A stretch of 64,000 nt of DNA from Ancylostoma caninum (Eukaryota; Nematoda; Chromadorea; Rhabditida; Ancylostomatidae): assembly GCA_037903475.1 (NCBI GenBank), contig JBAJFG010000258.1, positions 62,001 through 126,000 on the forward strand. Reading direction: 5' to 3'. This document shows positions 46,020 through 57,266 of the stretch, piece after piece; the first letter of the stretch is position 1, and the number at the start of each line of letters is the position of its first letter. The position numbers and the translations under genes were made by a program. Under the pieces are notes generated by a model. The model saw only the letters and a program-made list of their open reading frames with translations. It had not been told where the DNA came from and made no database searches.

Positions 46020-46560
46020 GAAAGCCTGGTGGGTTCGACCTCGGTCTTAAAGGCAAGGTCCGGTCAAAATATTGCCCACTCAGATTTCTTGCTCTCTGGA
46101 GTCCAAACCGTATGTGTAGCACGCATTCTAAGTTTGAGACCTCGGCATGAGCTCTATCGCGAGATATGGGACAAAACGTCCGAGGATTACGGTAGCCGTG
46201 GGAAAACGCACCCCAACCGACAAAGGCTGCGCGAGTGCATACTGAACAACGATAGACGCTCAAATACATAGAGCCTAACGAACACTTTGTGAAGCCTTCT
46301 CCACCCCATCGAACGGACCACTGGTAATTTGAATATGAATTTTTTCCTACGACACCATAACATACAGCACGTAGGGCGCGCCGTATAACGTCATCTGAAA
46401 GCACGGACGCCGCAAACCCGCAAACGCCGCACCGAAATTTGTCGATGGAAAGCGTTTGTTATGGGAACTTTTCCTAGATTTTTTAATAGTTTTCGTTTAA
46501 AGCGTCGCCGTAGGCTACGAACGCAATAGAAATTTGGCGGATGGAATTTTGCCCGGACCT
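46020..46560. other. no supported gene
   Basis: Open frames on both strands reach 201 codons on the minus strand (46404-45799) but cross the hairpin repeat and low-complexity DNA. No family is recognised. Confidence 0.4.
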
Positions 46561-46672
46561 TGCCTTTAAGAATTCTCGTCGTACTTTGCCCTGGACAAGG
46601 TCGAGAACTAGCAAAGTAAGATGAGACGTTTGGTCGTGTAGAACACAATTGAAATTACTAGAGCCACTTTCA

Positions 46673-46710
46673 GATCTCTGAAGAAGACGGTTTCGTCGAA
46701 ACGTTAGGTC
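46673..46710 (+). ncRNA. hammerhead-ribozyme-like motif, copy 2
   Basis: GATCT, CTGAAGA, A, GACG-GTTT-CGTC, GAAA, C, GTT, AGGTC. Stem II (GACG/CGTC) and stem I (AGGTC/GATCT, one G-U) differ in sequence from the 32118 copy yet still pair. The motif lies at the end of a Penelope-like remnant that abuts DUF148 relic E. Confidence 0.55.
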
Positions 46711-46934
46711 GAAATAAATAAAAAATTCCACCATAGCAACCTGGAGAGACAAACACAGCTTACCACAATAAAGAAACTTTTGCTCATATAGTATTCGAAA
46801 AAAGCTAGTTGTCAGGAATGTTCAGAAAGAAATGAAAAAGTTTTACATGAAGCTGAATAGCTGCTGCTGCTGAAGAGAGAGAAAAGAAAATCATCGCACT
46901 TCTGGAGAACGCCATAAAGGCATATCGAGAATAT

Positions 46935-48753
46935 TTTATTTTATTTTATTTTCATGCACTCGTGGTGCGCCGAAAAAAAAAACACAAAAAGCACATAACG
47001 CTTGAACAAGACCGAAACAAAACAACAAAAGCAGGAACCAGAGGCGACATTTCGGTGTGATGTGTATATGCTTTATTAAGATGTGATCACGAGAGGTTCA
47101 TTTCCAGGGTAAGAAACTTTCGTTTTTTTTCAGACCTATCAACTAGAGACTAGTGAAAAAAATCAAAAAAAAATTGGTTTGGTGCTAGAGTCATTCCTCC
47201 ACGTGTGGTGTCTTTGAGATATTCACGCTAAGGCTACGCAACTGGATTGACCATACCGGGGCGAGCTCTGTATTTCAAGAGCTTCTTTGATCTAAATACG
47301 AACCCCAGGCGATGACCCTAGGGAAGCTCGCAGAACGAACCACACGTGGTAACATAGACTCCATAAATAAGAAACTAGTCGGATATTAGAATATAAAATT
47401 GAGAACTTGCTGTAGGATTGCAGAAATGAAACCTTTTCTTTCAAAAAACGTACGGATTAAGAATTCGCAGAGTTTAGACCACCGAGATGTCACCTTTCTC
47501 AGAGAGAGAGAGGAAAAAAAGAAAACTGAGGACCAGAGGAACTGAGCAATGCGAGTAGGAACGTAAAAAGGCTATTTCAACCGTTGATCATTCAGATATC
47601 CCACGTAGTTCTGTTGATAGAGTCAGCTTCTGTAACCGTCGACGAAAAGTCAGGCTTGAAGAAGACCGCATGATTTCCGGTGGAAGAGACTGGATCCATC
47701 TAGCAGTTCTCATGAAAAAGGAGTTGAAAGTTTTTGTATGAAGCCTATCTCCACATCTCGAATGCTGAATTACAAACCCACCTCTTCTTCCACGGCTGGG
47801 CTTAAAAACCCAGTATTTACTAGCTTTCAACCTGACCTCTAAACGCAGTACCTTGAAAGCGAAAAGAAGATCTCGAAAAACCCGTCTGCTCTCTAAACTC
47901 TGTAGATGGAGATTCTTGAGTCTGTTCTGATATCCTGGCATTAGTTGCGGATAGCCTTCATTTGGGTACGCCCTATAGTATAAAATTCTCGTAAAGGTTT
48001 GCATCACCTTTTCAATCTTCTGAATGTCTTTCTTCAGATAGGGGCTCCAAATTTGGGAACAGTATTCAAGATGTGGGACCACATATGATTTGAATAATCG
48101 AACGAGAATTCCAGGATCTTTGGTGTGAACATTACGAGGAATTTGGAAAAGTGCTCTGTACGCTGAATCGGTAACACGGGAAATATGTTCCCGGAAATTC
48201 AGTTTCTCATCAATAATTATCCCAAGATCTTTCACCTGGTTTTTACGAATCAAAGGAGTTCCATCTATCCTATATTCATGGTAAGGAAGCATACCCAAAT
48301 GAAGGACTGTGGACTTCGACATATTCAGTGGCAATTCATTCTGAAGAGACCATTCTTTCATGGCAGCAATTGCGTTGCACAATGCAGAGCGAACTTCCGC
48401 GGCATCATTTTCATCATAGCTAGCATAAATTTTAATGTCGTCAGCGTATAGCTGAACTTTGATTGAGGTATGGCACTTTAGTTTACTAGGTAAGTCAGCA
48501 GTATAGACGAGGAAGAGTGTTGGGGAAAGAGCTCCGCCTTGTGGAACGCCGCTACGACATGAGTAGGATTCAGAATATGTGTTTTCGAGCTTAACTGTGG
48601 ATGATCTGTCAGATAGGTAGGATTTGAACCACTCGAGCAGCTGGCCGCCTATTCTGCATTGTTCAAGCTTCTCAAGAAGAATTCTATGATTTACTCTATC
48701 GAATGCCTTTGATAAATCAAAATAAATTACATCTACCGATTTATGACTGCTCA
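46935..48753 (-). mobile_element. 5'-truncated CR1-like LINE inserted in DUF148 relic E
   Basis: On the minus strand the element runs from 48753 to a 3' tail of (TAAAA)n-type repeats at 46953-46935. The 5' end is truncated inside the RT domain. Flanking DNA on the two sides forms one DUF148 exon. No clean target duplication is visible and about two host bases may be lost. Confidence 0.85.
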
Positions 48754-48754
48754 A
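47588..48754 (-). CDS. LINE reverse transcriptase, C-terminal 388 residues
   Basis: An uninterrupted frame covers RT palm motifs onward: VDVIYFDLSKAFDRVNHRIL, SGVPQGGALSPTLFLVY, the catalytic LYADDIKIYAS and LGIIIDEKLNFREHI, then the thumb region with KSYVVPHLEYCSQIWSPYLK. The tail after the RT core (LESRRVFRDLLFAFKVLR) resembles CR1/jockey-group proteins. The endonuclease domain and RT N-terminus are missing because the element is 5'-truncated, so it is inactive, but the lack of stops suggests recent insertion. Clade assignment is by motif style. Confidence 0.85.
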   Translation of the reverse strand: MSSHKSVDVIYFDLSKAFDRVNHRILLEKLEQCRIGGQLLEWFKSYLSDRSSTVKLENTYSESYSCRSGVPQGGALSPTLFLVYTADLPSKLKCHTSIKVQLYADDIKIYASYDENDAAEVRSALCNAIAAMKEWSLQNELPLNMSKSTVLHLGMLPYHEYRIDGTPLIRKNQVKDLGIIIDEKLNFREHISRVTDSAYRALFQIPRNVHTKDPGILVRLFKSYVVPHLEYCSQIWSPYLKKDIQKIEKVMQTFTRILYYRAYPNEGYPQLMPGYQNRLKNLHLQSLESRRVFRDLLFAFKVLRLEVRLKASKYWVFKPSRGRRGGFVIQHSRCGDRLHTKTFNSFFMRTARWIQSLPPEIMRSSSSLTFRRRLQKLTLSTELRGISE

Positions 48755-49039
48755 GGCATTATTTGACGGGAGTCACACATTTGAACAAGTCCGTAAACGA
48801 AACATAAAAATACAAGAAGAAAAACAAAAGGTTAGTTTACATTAGAGATATGCATTCTGGTCCATGATTTGAAGGCAAAGGAACAGAACTTGTCCGTTCA
48901 GGAGTACAATCTATTCAAATATGCCATCAAGCTTCTGCAGAATTGGCCTGTGCAGGACTGGCCTGAGCAGGACTGGCCTGAGCAGAATCCGCCTCTGTAT
49001 AATTGGCCTCTGCCAATTCCAAACTATCAAAGGTGAATG

Positions 49040-50176
49040 ACTCTTCATTGACCTTATTTTTACGGGAAAAATTGTCCCTTTCAAAATTCTATCTTCAACC
49101 CTGTCTCATATCCTCTTCATTCTATCGCCTAATGCAGAAGAAATGGGATGAAAATGTTTCGCATCCACAAAACGCACTCTGTGACTGATTGTAACAACTT
49201 CTAGACACTAGCCATGATCAAGGAACTATAGTAAAATGATTGATTCGAATATGCCGAGTCATCTTGCACTAGATTGTTAGGAATACTTCTGCTTTCCAAA
49301 AACTCGAAAGGAGTAAAGGGTCATTCTTGCATTTACAAAACGTGGCTCCATCCAAATTCCATCACTTTCCACTCCTTGAACTCTACGATCTAGTTGAACA
49401 AAAGCTAGTTCTGAGGAATTTGGGATGAGTTTGCACCAAGAGACAAAGACAGTGCCTGCATCTCGTTTTTATTGTTGAAGATATCAATACTGAGACTCTT
49501 GATCTTTTCGTCACACATGTTTCAACAGTCTACACCAAAAGTCAAATGATTGCCGAAAACCTCGCCTTTGAAACGGGTGAGGTGTGGAGTTCTTGGAGAC
49601 CTGAGGCGGATTGCTCCTAGTTGTGCTGGCGTTCGACCGATAAGATCAACAGTGATACAAGCTTTTACACGCCAATTTGTTCCAACGAACTGGCACAGAC
49701 CTTGTTCTTAAAAAAGGTCTAGAGGTTGTTTTGAAGGATTTCGTGAACATAGTCGGATTCGGAGTATAGAAAAGGCCGAGAGGGGAATTAACAGCCTAAG
49801 CACGCAATATCTTTGAAACAGATTTTTGCGACAAAACATCAAAAATTCTTGCTTTCGGATAGATTGTAGTACCTACAAGATCATCAACGGTGGTGGTTAA
49901 CACCTTCGCGACAACGTGCTCAGCCCGTTGGCACACGTGGTGCGAAGCGTGGGACGGCGTACTGGGTGGACAACTGGGTGAAAATGCTCATTTCAGAGTT
50001 GTATTTCTGTGAAACTGTCATAATTAGCAAGCTCTTATGTGGTGGTGTACTAACAAATATCCAAGAGTTCTACACACATTGGGCAGAGCAGATCTTTCCT
50101 CAAATTTTTTTAACAAGTGGTTGAAACATACAACAGAAAAAACGGTACATCTGAAAAAGAAACTTTAACAAATATC
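49040..50176. other. no recognisable gene
   Basis: The first 700 bp resemble DNA downstream of the DUF148 genes (for example CATCCAAATTCCATC near 49350 and CGACCGATAAGATCAACAGTGATACAAG near 49635). Nothing is seen in the rest. Confidence 0.5.
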
Positions 50177-52672
50177 AAGTGAATGGACGACAAACATCTG
50201 GAAACACTGTTGACGACCACAAAGGAGAAAACGATCGGTCTCAGACTTGCGCAGTTTCGGGATATTGCTCTCGGCAGAGGAAATTTCTTACGGAGAACGT
50301 GCTCAAGCGGTTGAGCACGAGACCCACGCGCGTTCAAATGCGCGTGTCCCAAGTGACACACCATGCCAAAAGCGTACGGTCGCGAATGTGTTGATACTTA
50401 GACATAGTTCAAATAATGCTTTCGAAGCTCGTTGTCACAAGCCTACTCCCTACTGCTCCCTGCTGCTGAAGGCTACTACTGTTTTCCTGAAAATCGAAAA
50501 TATCAGAGTTTTCATACAGCTTTCTCCTATCCCAATTGGCATACGTGTGCACCAGTGGTGGACGCAGAAAGTGGGCGGGAAGGGAGCGCGGAAAACATGG
50601 GGGATTCCGCCGCTTTGTAGACGCAGATGGAAGATGGAATCATTAAAAACATTAATTATATTATATTAAAAATAACTGGTGAGAAATATTTTAAAATTAG
50701 TGATGAAAATAAACAACTAGAAACAAATTCACAAAAAAGTTTTCACTTGTTTTTTTAAAAGAAATCTAAAATTTGGCGACCTATTCCCGGGTGGGCGCCC
50801 CCTACCCGCCTCCCCTCCCCCTGCGTCAGCCACTGGTATGCACAGATAGCGTCGATGGAGCTGTCGAATTTGCACACCTGAGCGTGTACAGTCTGGTAGG
50901 GCAGAGGTGGCACCTGGGTCGACTTTGTCCGCAATCACGGCCTCGTCCCGAGGTCGGCCAAATAATCAAATTTGTACACTTTTTTGATACGTGTGTGGTG
51001 TGATTCCTTCCACTCTGATGTTTCCCTACTGCTATTTAGTAAAATCTCCTCCAAGATATTTGATGGTCTTATGCTATTACGGCAGAGCATAGCTATTTCA
51101 GCGTGCGGTGCGGTCGCGCTGCAGTGCAAGCTGAAGTGTGCAAATTCGTCAGCTCCGTCGACTCTATATAGGCATGCGGAAACAGCGGCGGTGCGGTCGA
51201 AGGCGATCAATACATACTTTTCGGGCGGGAGCTGTTCATTTCCACATTTTTTAACGACTTCCGTATTCGAAATAACATATCAGCAGTAGATCAGAGGTGG
51301 CGCACTTCAGGCAGGTCCAGCACTGGAATGGCAGTGAATGACAAGGACTTGCCAGGATTAGACGTTTGTCTCGGCAGCCGTTCCTTCCATTTGCTCTGAG
51401 CGATGTGCACTTACATCAAGGAACACGGTTGCTTATCCTCAAGTCCAAGCTCCTCCCACCTTCTTGTCGATGGCTTCCCAGACAACGACCACTTAATCCT
51501 TGGAACTTCGTAAAAGAAGTCAGGCAGCCGTGCACGTGATTTGTTATTTCATTTCCACTAAGTCGTTTGCACATTCGTCTGCAAATGCAGAACTCGAGCA
51601 GGACACTCCGCGACGCCGAAGAACGTACAACTCTAGTACGCATGCACTGTTGTTCTGCAGTGTAGCAGAGAATTCTAATGCATCGCTGAGCATAAATGCA
51701 TGAGTGTACTTCAGCTTGCACTGTAGCGCGACCGCACCGCACACTGAAAAAGCTATGCTCTGCCGTAATAGCGTAAAACCATCAAATATCTTGGAGGAGA
51801 TCTTACTAAATAGCAGTAGGGAAACATCAGAGTGGAAGGAATCACACCACATACGTATGAAAAAAGTGTAAAAATTTGATTATTTGGCCGACTTCGGGAC
51901 GAGGTCGTAATTGCGGACAAAGTCGACCCAGGTGCCACCTCTGCCCTACCAGACTGTACACGCTCAGGTGTGCAAATTCGACAGCTCCGTCGACGCTATC
52001 TGCGCATGCCAGTGGCTGACGCAGGGGGAGGGGAGGCGGGTAGGGGGAGCCCACCCGTGAATAGGTCGCCAAATTTTAGATTTCTTTAAAAAAGAAACAA
52101 GTGAAAACTTTTTTTGTGAATTTTTTTCTAATTGTTTATTTTCATCACTATTTTTAAAATATTTCTCACCAGTTATTTTTAATATCATTAATGTTTTTAA
52201 TGATTCTATCTTCCATCTGCGTCTACAAAGCGGCGGAATCGCCCATGTTTTCCACACCCCTTCCCGCCCACTTTCTGCGTCCACCACAGGTGCACACGTA
52301 TGCGAATTTGGATAGGAAAAAGCTGTATGAAAACTCAGATATTTTCGATTTTCAGGAAAACATTAGTAGCCTTCAGCAGCAGGGAGCAGTAGGGAGTAGG
52401 CTTGTGACAACGAGCTTCAAAAGCATTATGTATTTGAACTATGTCTGAGTATCAACACATTCGCGACCGTACGCTCTTGGCATGGTGTGTCACTTGCGAC
52501 ACGCGCATTTGAACGCGCATGGGTCTCGTGCTCAACCGCTTGAGCACGTTGTCTGTAGGAAATCTCCTCTGCCGAACAATATCCCGAAACCGCGCAAGTC
52601 TGGGACCGATCGTTTTCTCCTTCGTGGTCGTCAAGAGTGTTTCCAGATCTTTGTCGTCGATTCACTTCACGA
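50177..52672. repeat. 2.5-kb palindrome, arms about 960 bp
   Basis: Left arm 50177-51138 is repeated inverted as 51711-52672, with a 570-bp centre. Start and end match (GTGAATGGACGACAAACATC against its inverted partner near 52665), as does the inner edge (GTGCGGTGCGGTCGCGCTGC against GCGCGACCGCACCGCAC at 51728). Open frames in the arms are inconsistent between copies. Confidence 0.8.
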
Positions 52673-52679
52673 TTCACAA

Positions 52680-52795
52680 TCAAAGGTCGAGACCGCGGCG
52701 CGGCTCTCTCGGGCAGAGACACGGGCGCTCTGCATGCTGAGCGCCTGCGTCTCTGCCCAAGAGAGCCGCGCCGCGGTCCCGAACTTTGTCTGCGT
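52680..52795. repeat. GC-rich hairpin repeat, copy 4
   Basis: GACCGCGGCGCGGCTCTCTC and the inverted partner GAGAGCCGCGCCGCGGTC, with a stem over 40 bp. Confidence 0.75.
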
Positions 52796-53761
52796 AGCTT
52801 TGGGGACCCAGATGGAAAATAAAATTAATAAAAATATTAATTATAATAAATAATAATATAAAAATTACATTAAAAATAATAATAAAAATAAACAATTAAA
52901 AATAAACCAATACAAGATTTTTATTTGTATCGTAAAGTAATTTCGAAAATTTGACGACCCATTCTCGGTGGCGGAGCGCCCCGCTGCGTCCGCCACTGCC
53001 TCCCTCGATCCCAGTATGCGAAGCGCTTGAAGCGAGGGCATCCCCTGAGGGGATGGGATGTACATTCCCTACTAAGAGTAGGGGTTCGAGAGAGGATCAC
53101 TCTCAGCAACCAACTGTTTCTTTTCAGAAATTTCCCATTCTTTAAGGAATTGTAAATTTTTCGACGGCTCATTTCCAAACTTCAATGTTTTCCCAAGTCT
53201 TCATGTGCTTCATCCATTTTCTGGTATCTATTATTTACCCTTTGCGTGTTTCTGTTGCATCTTACTCCTTCATAACCGAACTTTATAACTTAAACTTCAT
53301 AACTAGTGTATTCCGTCTTCAGTGGTATTTTAGACAGTGTTTCGATGCTGGGACCATGGATGCAGCTGTACAAAAAAGAAATGTGAAGGAAGTGACATAG
53401 TAATAGTAGAATCACAAGCATCGCCAGCAATGAAGTGAACCACCGAAATGTGGGAAAAATGAACTCTCAAGCTTTAAAAATCAAACTATTTCTGCTTCAG
53501 TGTCATTTTTACACGGTGTTTCGATGCGAAAGACGTGATTGCACAGGGCGCGCAAGCAGCACGCGCAAGGGATACATCCCCTCCCCTCAAAAGGCTTCAT
53601 GGCATAACAGGGAACCTCGCTGGTGATGCTCACCCTCTATCCTCCGCGGCGGTGATGTTCATGCATACGGGCCAAGGGCAAAACCACCCAGTAGCATGAG
53701 ATAAATCACTGGATTTCGTGAAAGAGGAAGAAATCAATGCAAAAAAAATTACAGGCAACTC

Positions 53762-53912
53762 CAAGCGGACGCAGTCAAGAGTCAGGACCGCGGCGCGACT
53801 CTCTCGGGCAGAGTCACAGGAGCTCAGCATAGTGCGTGCCTGCGTCTCTGCCCATGAGAGCCGCTCCGCGATCTCGACTCTTGTCTACGTACGTTTGAAG
53901 TTTCCCATATGT
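53762..53912. repeat. GC-rich hairpin repeat, copy 5
   Basis: Inverted counterpart of the 23905 copy, with the same arms and spacing. Confidence 0.75.
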
Positions 53913-54768
53913 CCAGAATCGATGACTGATCCGAGACTGCCGAGACTCATCCGCCGCGAGTGCAGCTGCGGTGGACAGCTAGCACAACTGGGAACAATTT
54001 GCTTACCATCTCCGTCCCCGAGATACACACTTCACCGCTCAAAAGAGAGATTTTCTGCACTTATGTGACTTCTGCCTTCTGTGAGTCTGAGATTTGAAGA
54101 AAAAATTGCGTCAAAAGAAATCTCAAAAAAAATTTTTTTGAGATTTATTTCGACCCAAAGTTCCACAAGTTGACATGTAAGGCCTTGTATCAGCGTTGAT
54201 CTTATCGATCGGACCGGCCAAGACTCATCCGCCGCGAGTGCAGCTGCGGTGGACAGCTAGCACAACTGGGAACAATTTGCTTACCATCTCCGTCCCCGAG
54301 ATACACACTTCACCGCTCAAAAGAGAGATTTTCTGCACTTATGTGACTTCTGCCTCAAATTGTTGTGGTCAACCTGGGAAAAATTTCAAGGCTCTGTCAA
54401 TATCTCCAACACGAACAACAAGGTGGGATAACGCCTTTGACCCTTGACGCAACTCCACTCCAAATGCCTCAGAACTCGTTCTCCCTCAGCCAGAGTTCGA
54501 GAGATCGACATGGATGGAATTGAAGTCACGCTTTTAAAATGCAATTGTGATCCACTGATTCGTTCCGAATTTTTCGAAAACATCAACCTCCTGAACCGTC
54601 TATTTAAGGCTAGGCCTGTTCGGTGATTTCATTGCGGTTTCTTGCATTTCATGGTTGTGAAACATACATTAAAATCATTCATTCTGCACTATACGGGAGA
54701 AGGGAGAGGAGATATAACAGCGTAGAAGAAGTGGATTATTTTCCTGCGAAATTAAAACTGCTGAACAT

Positions 54769-55600
54769 TTATTGGACCAATATATAAGTTTTCCGTGAAG
54801 TCGGGTTTCTTCGATATTCGGGTAACCAAATGCTGGAAGGTAGGTCCACTACCGCGCTGGCAAACGTAAAGACGCCGTACTCCTGAATAGGTAAATTTTG
54901 GTTTCTCGGCTTCAAACTTTAGGTCGAAAAACATGTGTGTCAGCTAACCTTTGGTGTTCCATATCGTATTTTTTTCTCGTCCTCACCGATTTGTTGAAGG
55001 GTTTTAGTATCATCATGCAATGCCAGATATTCTCGATACGCCTTTGCTGCATTCTCCAGAAGCGCGATGACTTTCTTTCCTCTCTCTTCTTCTTTCTTCT
55101 GGTACTTGTTGTAAAATTCTTTCATTTCTTCCTGAATATTCCTAACAAGCAATCGTTTTTTTTTTCAAAAACTATCTCAGGAGAAGTTTTTTTCTTATTG
55201 TGGCATCATGCATCTAATGCCGATGATTCATCTTAAGAAAAAGATTTCCGGGAAGAATTACCTTTATGCCGTACTTTTCTCCCCATTCTAGCACCTTCTC
55301 TCTCGTTTCTCTATGTGTTATGTTTCTTGCTTCTATAATCCCGTAAAACTCTTGCATGGCCCTCCATGGAACTTTAGCAAGGAATGGGCGTGGCATGTCG
55401 TGGGGAATTTGATAGTAGATTTTGGCTTCAGTGGAAGTATATAAGGCTGCAACAGCGATGGCGATCGCCCACATGCTGGAATTTTTATTTTCTCACAGCA
55501 TATTGAAGAAGATAGCAGAATGAACAGACTTACATATTCGTATTTGCGATAGAATGGAGCTGTAGACACCGTTGGATGATGGTCGTTGAATTTTGCCGGC
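54769..55600 (-). CDS. DUF148 (SXP/RAL-2-like) secreted protein, copy C
   Basis: Minus-strand coding exons 55474-55262, 55131-54949 and 54882-54769 correspond base for base to copy A; exons 1 and 2 and the intron frames translate identically. The product has the same signal peptide (MWAIAIAVAALYTSTEA), the same DUF148 core (AMQEFYGIIEARNITHRETR) and the same C-terminus as A. The leader exon and its 58-nt intron are also kept, as is AATAAA over the stop codon. The identity across introns and flanks points to a very recent inverted duplication or gene conversion between A and C, while B is clearly diverged. The weak GTAATT donor of intron 1 is shared with A. Confidence 0.8.
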
Positions 55601-56527
55601 TTTTATTGAGTCGGTTCCATTCAAATTCTGATGATGTTCGCTGGCGACGTCTTCAATAGTGTTGAATAGCTCTTAAAGCATATTCAGCGCTAACGCCTTC
55701 ATAGAGATGCTAATTTTATTAAATAAAATGTGAACATGATCTCACCAAAAAAAATTGAATACCACAGTTCAATTCATAGCAAAACCAGCGAAGCAATATG
55801 TTATTCATCACAACTGCATCCGTAGAAAATTGAAAACCTAGTTTTTATCCAACAATGACTTCAGAACAACAGGTTACGAGCATTTTGTTTGTTGAACGGT
55901 GGGGTGCCTTAGCTTGAAACTGCACACCTTTAAGCAGATGAATTTGACTAAATTTTCGTCGTTTCTTATTTGTTCGTCTCATCAGGCTGTTGTGAAAGTA
56001 CGTAATTGCTGAAACGGACATTTTATTTCAAAGTGTTTCGGTTTAGGTTCCGCAACTGCCCTCAACGCTTGATCGACGCTTGATTGTCAGAGAACTTGAG
56101 GTTCAAAACTGCCAGAAGAGAAATCCGCAATCCATTAGCTAACTGCCCATTGGGAAGACGATTCCGAACCAAAACCAAGATTACCGGACACCTGCAGCAC
56201 AGAGTGATAGAGTTCGAAGCCATTAACTACGTGTGACCACCAGAAAATCGCGTCGGCTCATTACTTGTTCGCGACTCTATAAGAACGTCATGAACGAGCT
56301 AGCCAGAATATCCGAGCAGTGTTTGAAAGAGGAGTAAGAACTCTTCCACAAATTTGCTTAAGTTGGATTGAAGTTCTTGATATGGACAGAAGAGACTTTT
56401 TCTTGGTGTCCACCGCTGAACGGCAATTATTTTCGCAACAACGTGATATTTACTTGAGATATGCTTTTTGAAATCTTCACTGAAAGTACGACGTCAGCAT
56501 TGTCCTAGAAGGTCACCACAGATGGAT

Positions 56528-56732
56528 CAGGGATGAGGGGATTGCCCGTATCCGGTTATCCGTTTTACCGTTATCCGTAGGTTTTGGCTTATCCGTTATC
56601 CAGACCTTTGGCGCCGGATAACGGTGCGGATGATGCCAAAAATAGTAGCTTCATTTCGCACATCTATCCCGTTTTACGTCATCAATAATTTACAGTCTTG
56701 TACCAAGGTAGGAGAAGGCACATAAAACATAA
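56528..56732. mobile_element. hAT-like element end fragment
   Basis: An inverted copy of the right end of the 19904 element, starting CAGGGATGAGGGGATTGCCC with GGATAACGG-type repeats. It breaks off near 56732, where unrelated DNA begins. Confidence 0.7.
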
Positions 56733-56940
56733 ACAGGGTCAAGCATGACGATGGGAAAAACCGACCCTCAATACGACCCCTCCCCCTATTCCCTCGTCCA
56801 ACCCCACCTTTTCACGACCCCCCCCCCTTCTGCTCTCGCATGTTTTCTCTGTACTCTGAAACACTGAACATTTTCAAGGAAGAACACACAAAAAACACAT
56901 TAAAAACCCGAAATTGGAACTAAAACAACCTTGAGGTCAA
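56733..56940. other. C-rich tract and spacer
   Basis: CCCC-rich stretches lie at 56765-56830, with nothing recognisable otherwise. Confidence 0.5.
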
Positions 56941-56944
56941 TATA

Positions 56945-57180
56945 TAGTCTGTCCGAAACGACGAGTCCGCCCACGCACGCGGGATGCAGAGGCGGCCATG
57001 TTTGCCAGCACTCCACGTCATCATCTGTAATCTGCGTATCACGCTTCATCGTTATCTCCATGGTATTGACCAATGATTTGGCTGTGACGTGGACGACGTG
57101 GCAGCCAACAGCATCTGTCCCAGCCACGCCGCTTCTCGATCTCCGCGTGCGTGGGCGGACTCGTCGTTTCGGACAGACTA
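56945..57180. mobile_element. 236-bp TA-target MITE with perfect 38-bp ends
   Basis: TAGTCTGTCCGAAACGACGA continuing to CACGCACGCGG at 56945 is matched perfectly by the inverted end at 57180; TA flanks both sides. Confidence 0.85.
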
Positions 57181-57228
57181 TACATCCTTCCTTATCCGAT
57201 CGGACCAGACTAGCACTTCCCACTTTCA

Positions 57229-57266
57229 GGCCTCTGAAGAGGATGTTCCCGTCGAAAAGTCAGGCC
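57229..57266 (+). ncRNA. hammerhead-ribozyme-like motif, copy 3
   Basis: Duplicate of the 32118 motif with one change, CATC to CGTC, which turns an A-T pair of stem II into a G-U pair and keeps the stem. Confidence 0.55.

Larger units (their letters stand above)
46770..49036 (+). pseudogene. DUF148 relic E, exon 2 split by a LINE
   Basis: Exon 2 starts at 46826 after a TTCAG acceptor (KEMKKFYMKLN), hits a TGA in a CTG-repeat region, and matches the other copies up to CGAGAATAT at 46934. The next 1.8 kb is a minus-strand LINE. Exon 2 resumes at 48755 (GGCATTATTTGACG) and ends at 48830 before GTTAGT. Exon 3 (48902-49036) is open: EYNLFKYAIKLLQNWPVQDW followed by WPEQD-type repeats and a stop. 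Exon 1 was not found; upstream DNA is Penelope-derived. The stop and the insertion show a dead gene, but the last exon is well kept, so the damage may be fairly recent. Confidence 0.75.
52680..56640 (-). repeat. inverted copy of the DUF148 unit (partner of 42.3-46.0 kb and 21.3-24.2 kb)
   Basis: Reading the minus strand from 56640 gives the hAT-like end, DUF148 gene C, the hairpin repeat and the TTATTA-rich block in the same order as 42.3-46.0 kb on the plus strand. Against 21.3-24.18 kb, coordinates run colinear without indels over the gene; one indel of 102 bp lies near 54549-54650, where copy A is shorter. Confidence 0.85.

Noticed and set aside
45799..46404. 201-codon minus-strand ORF
   Set aside because: It crosses a hairpin repeat and TTATTA low-complexity DNA; partner copies do not keep the frame.
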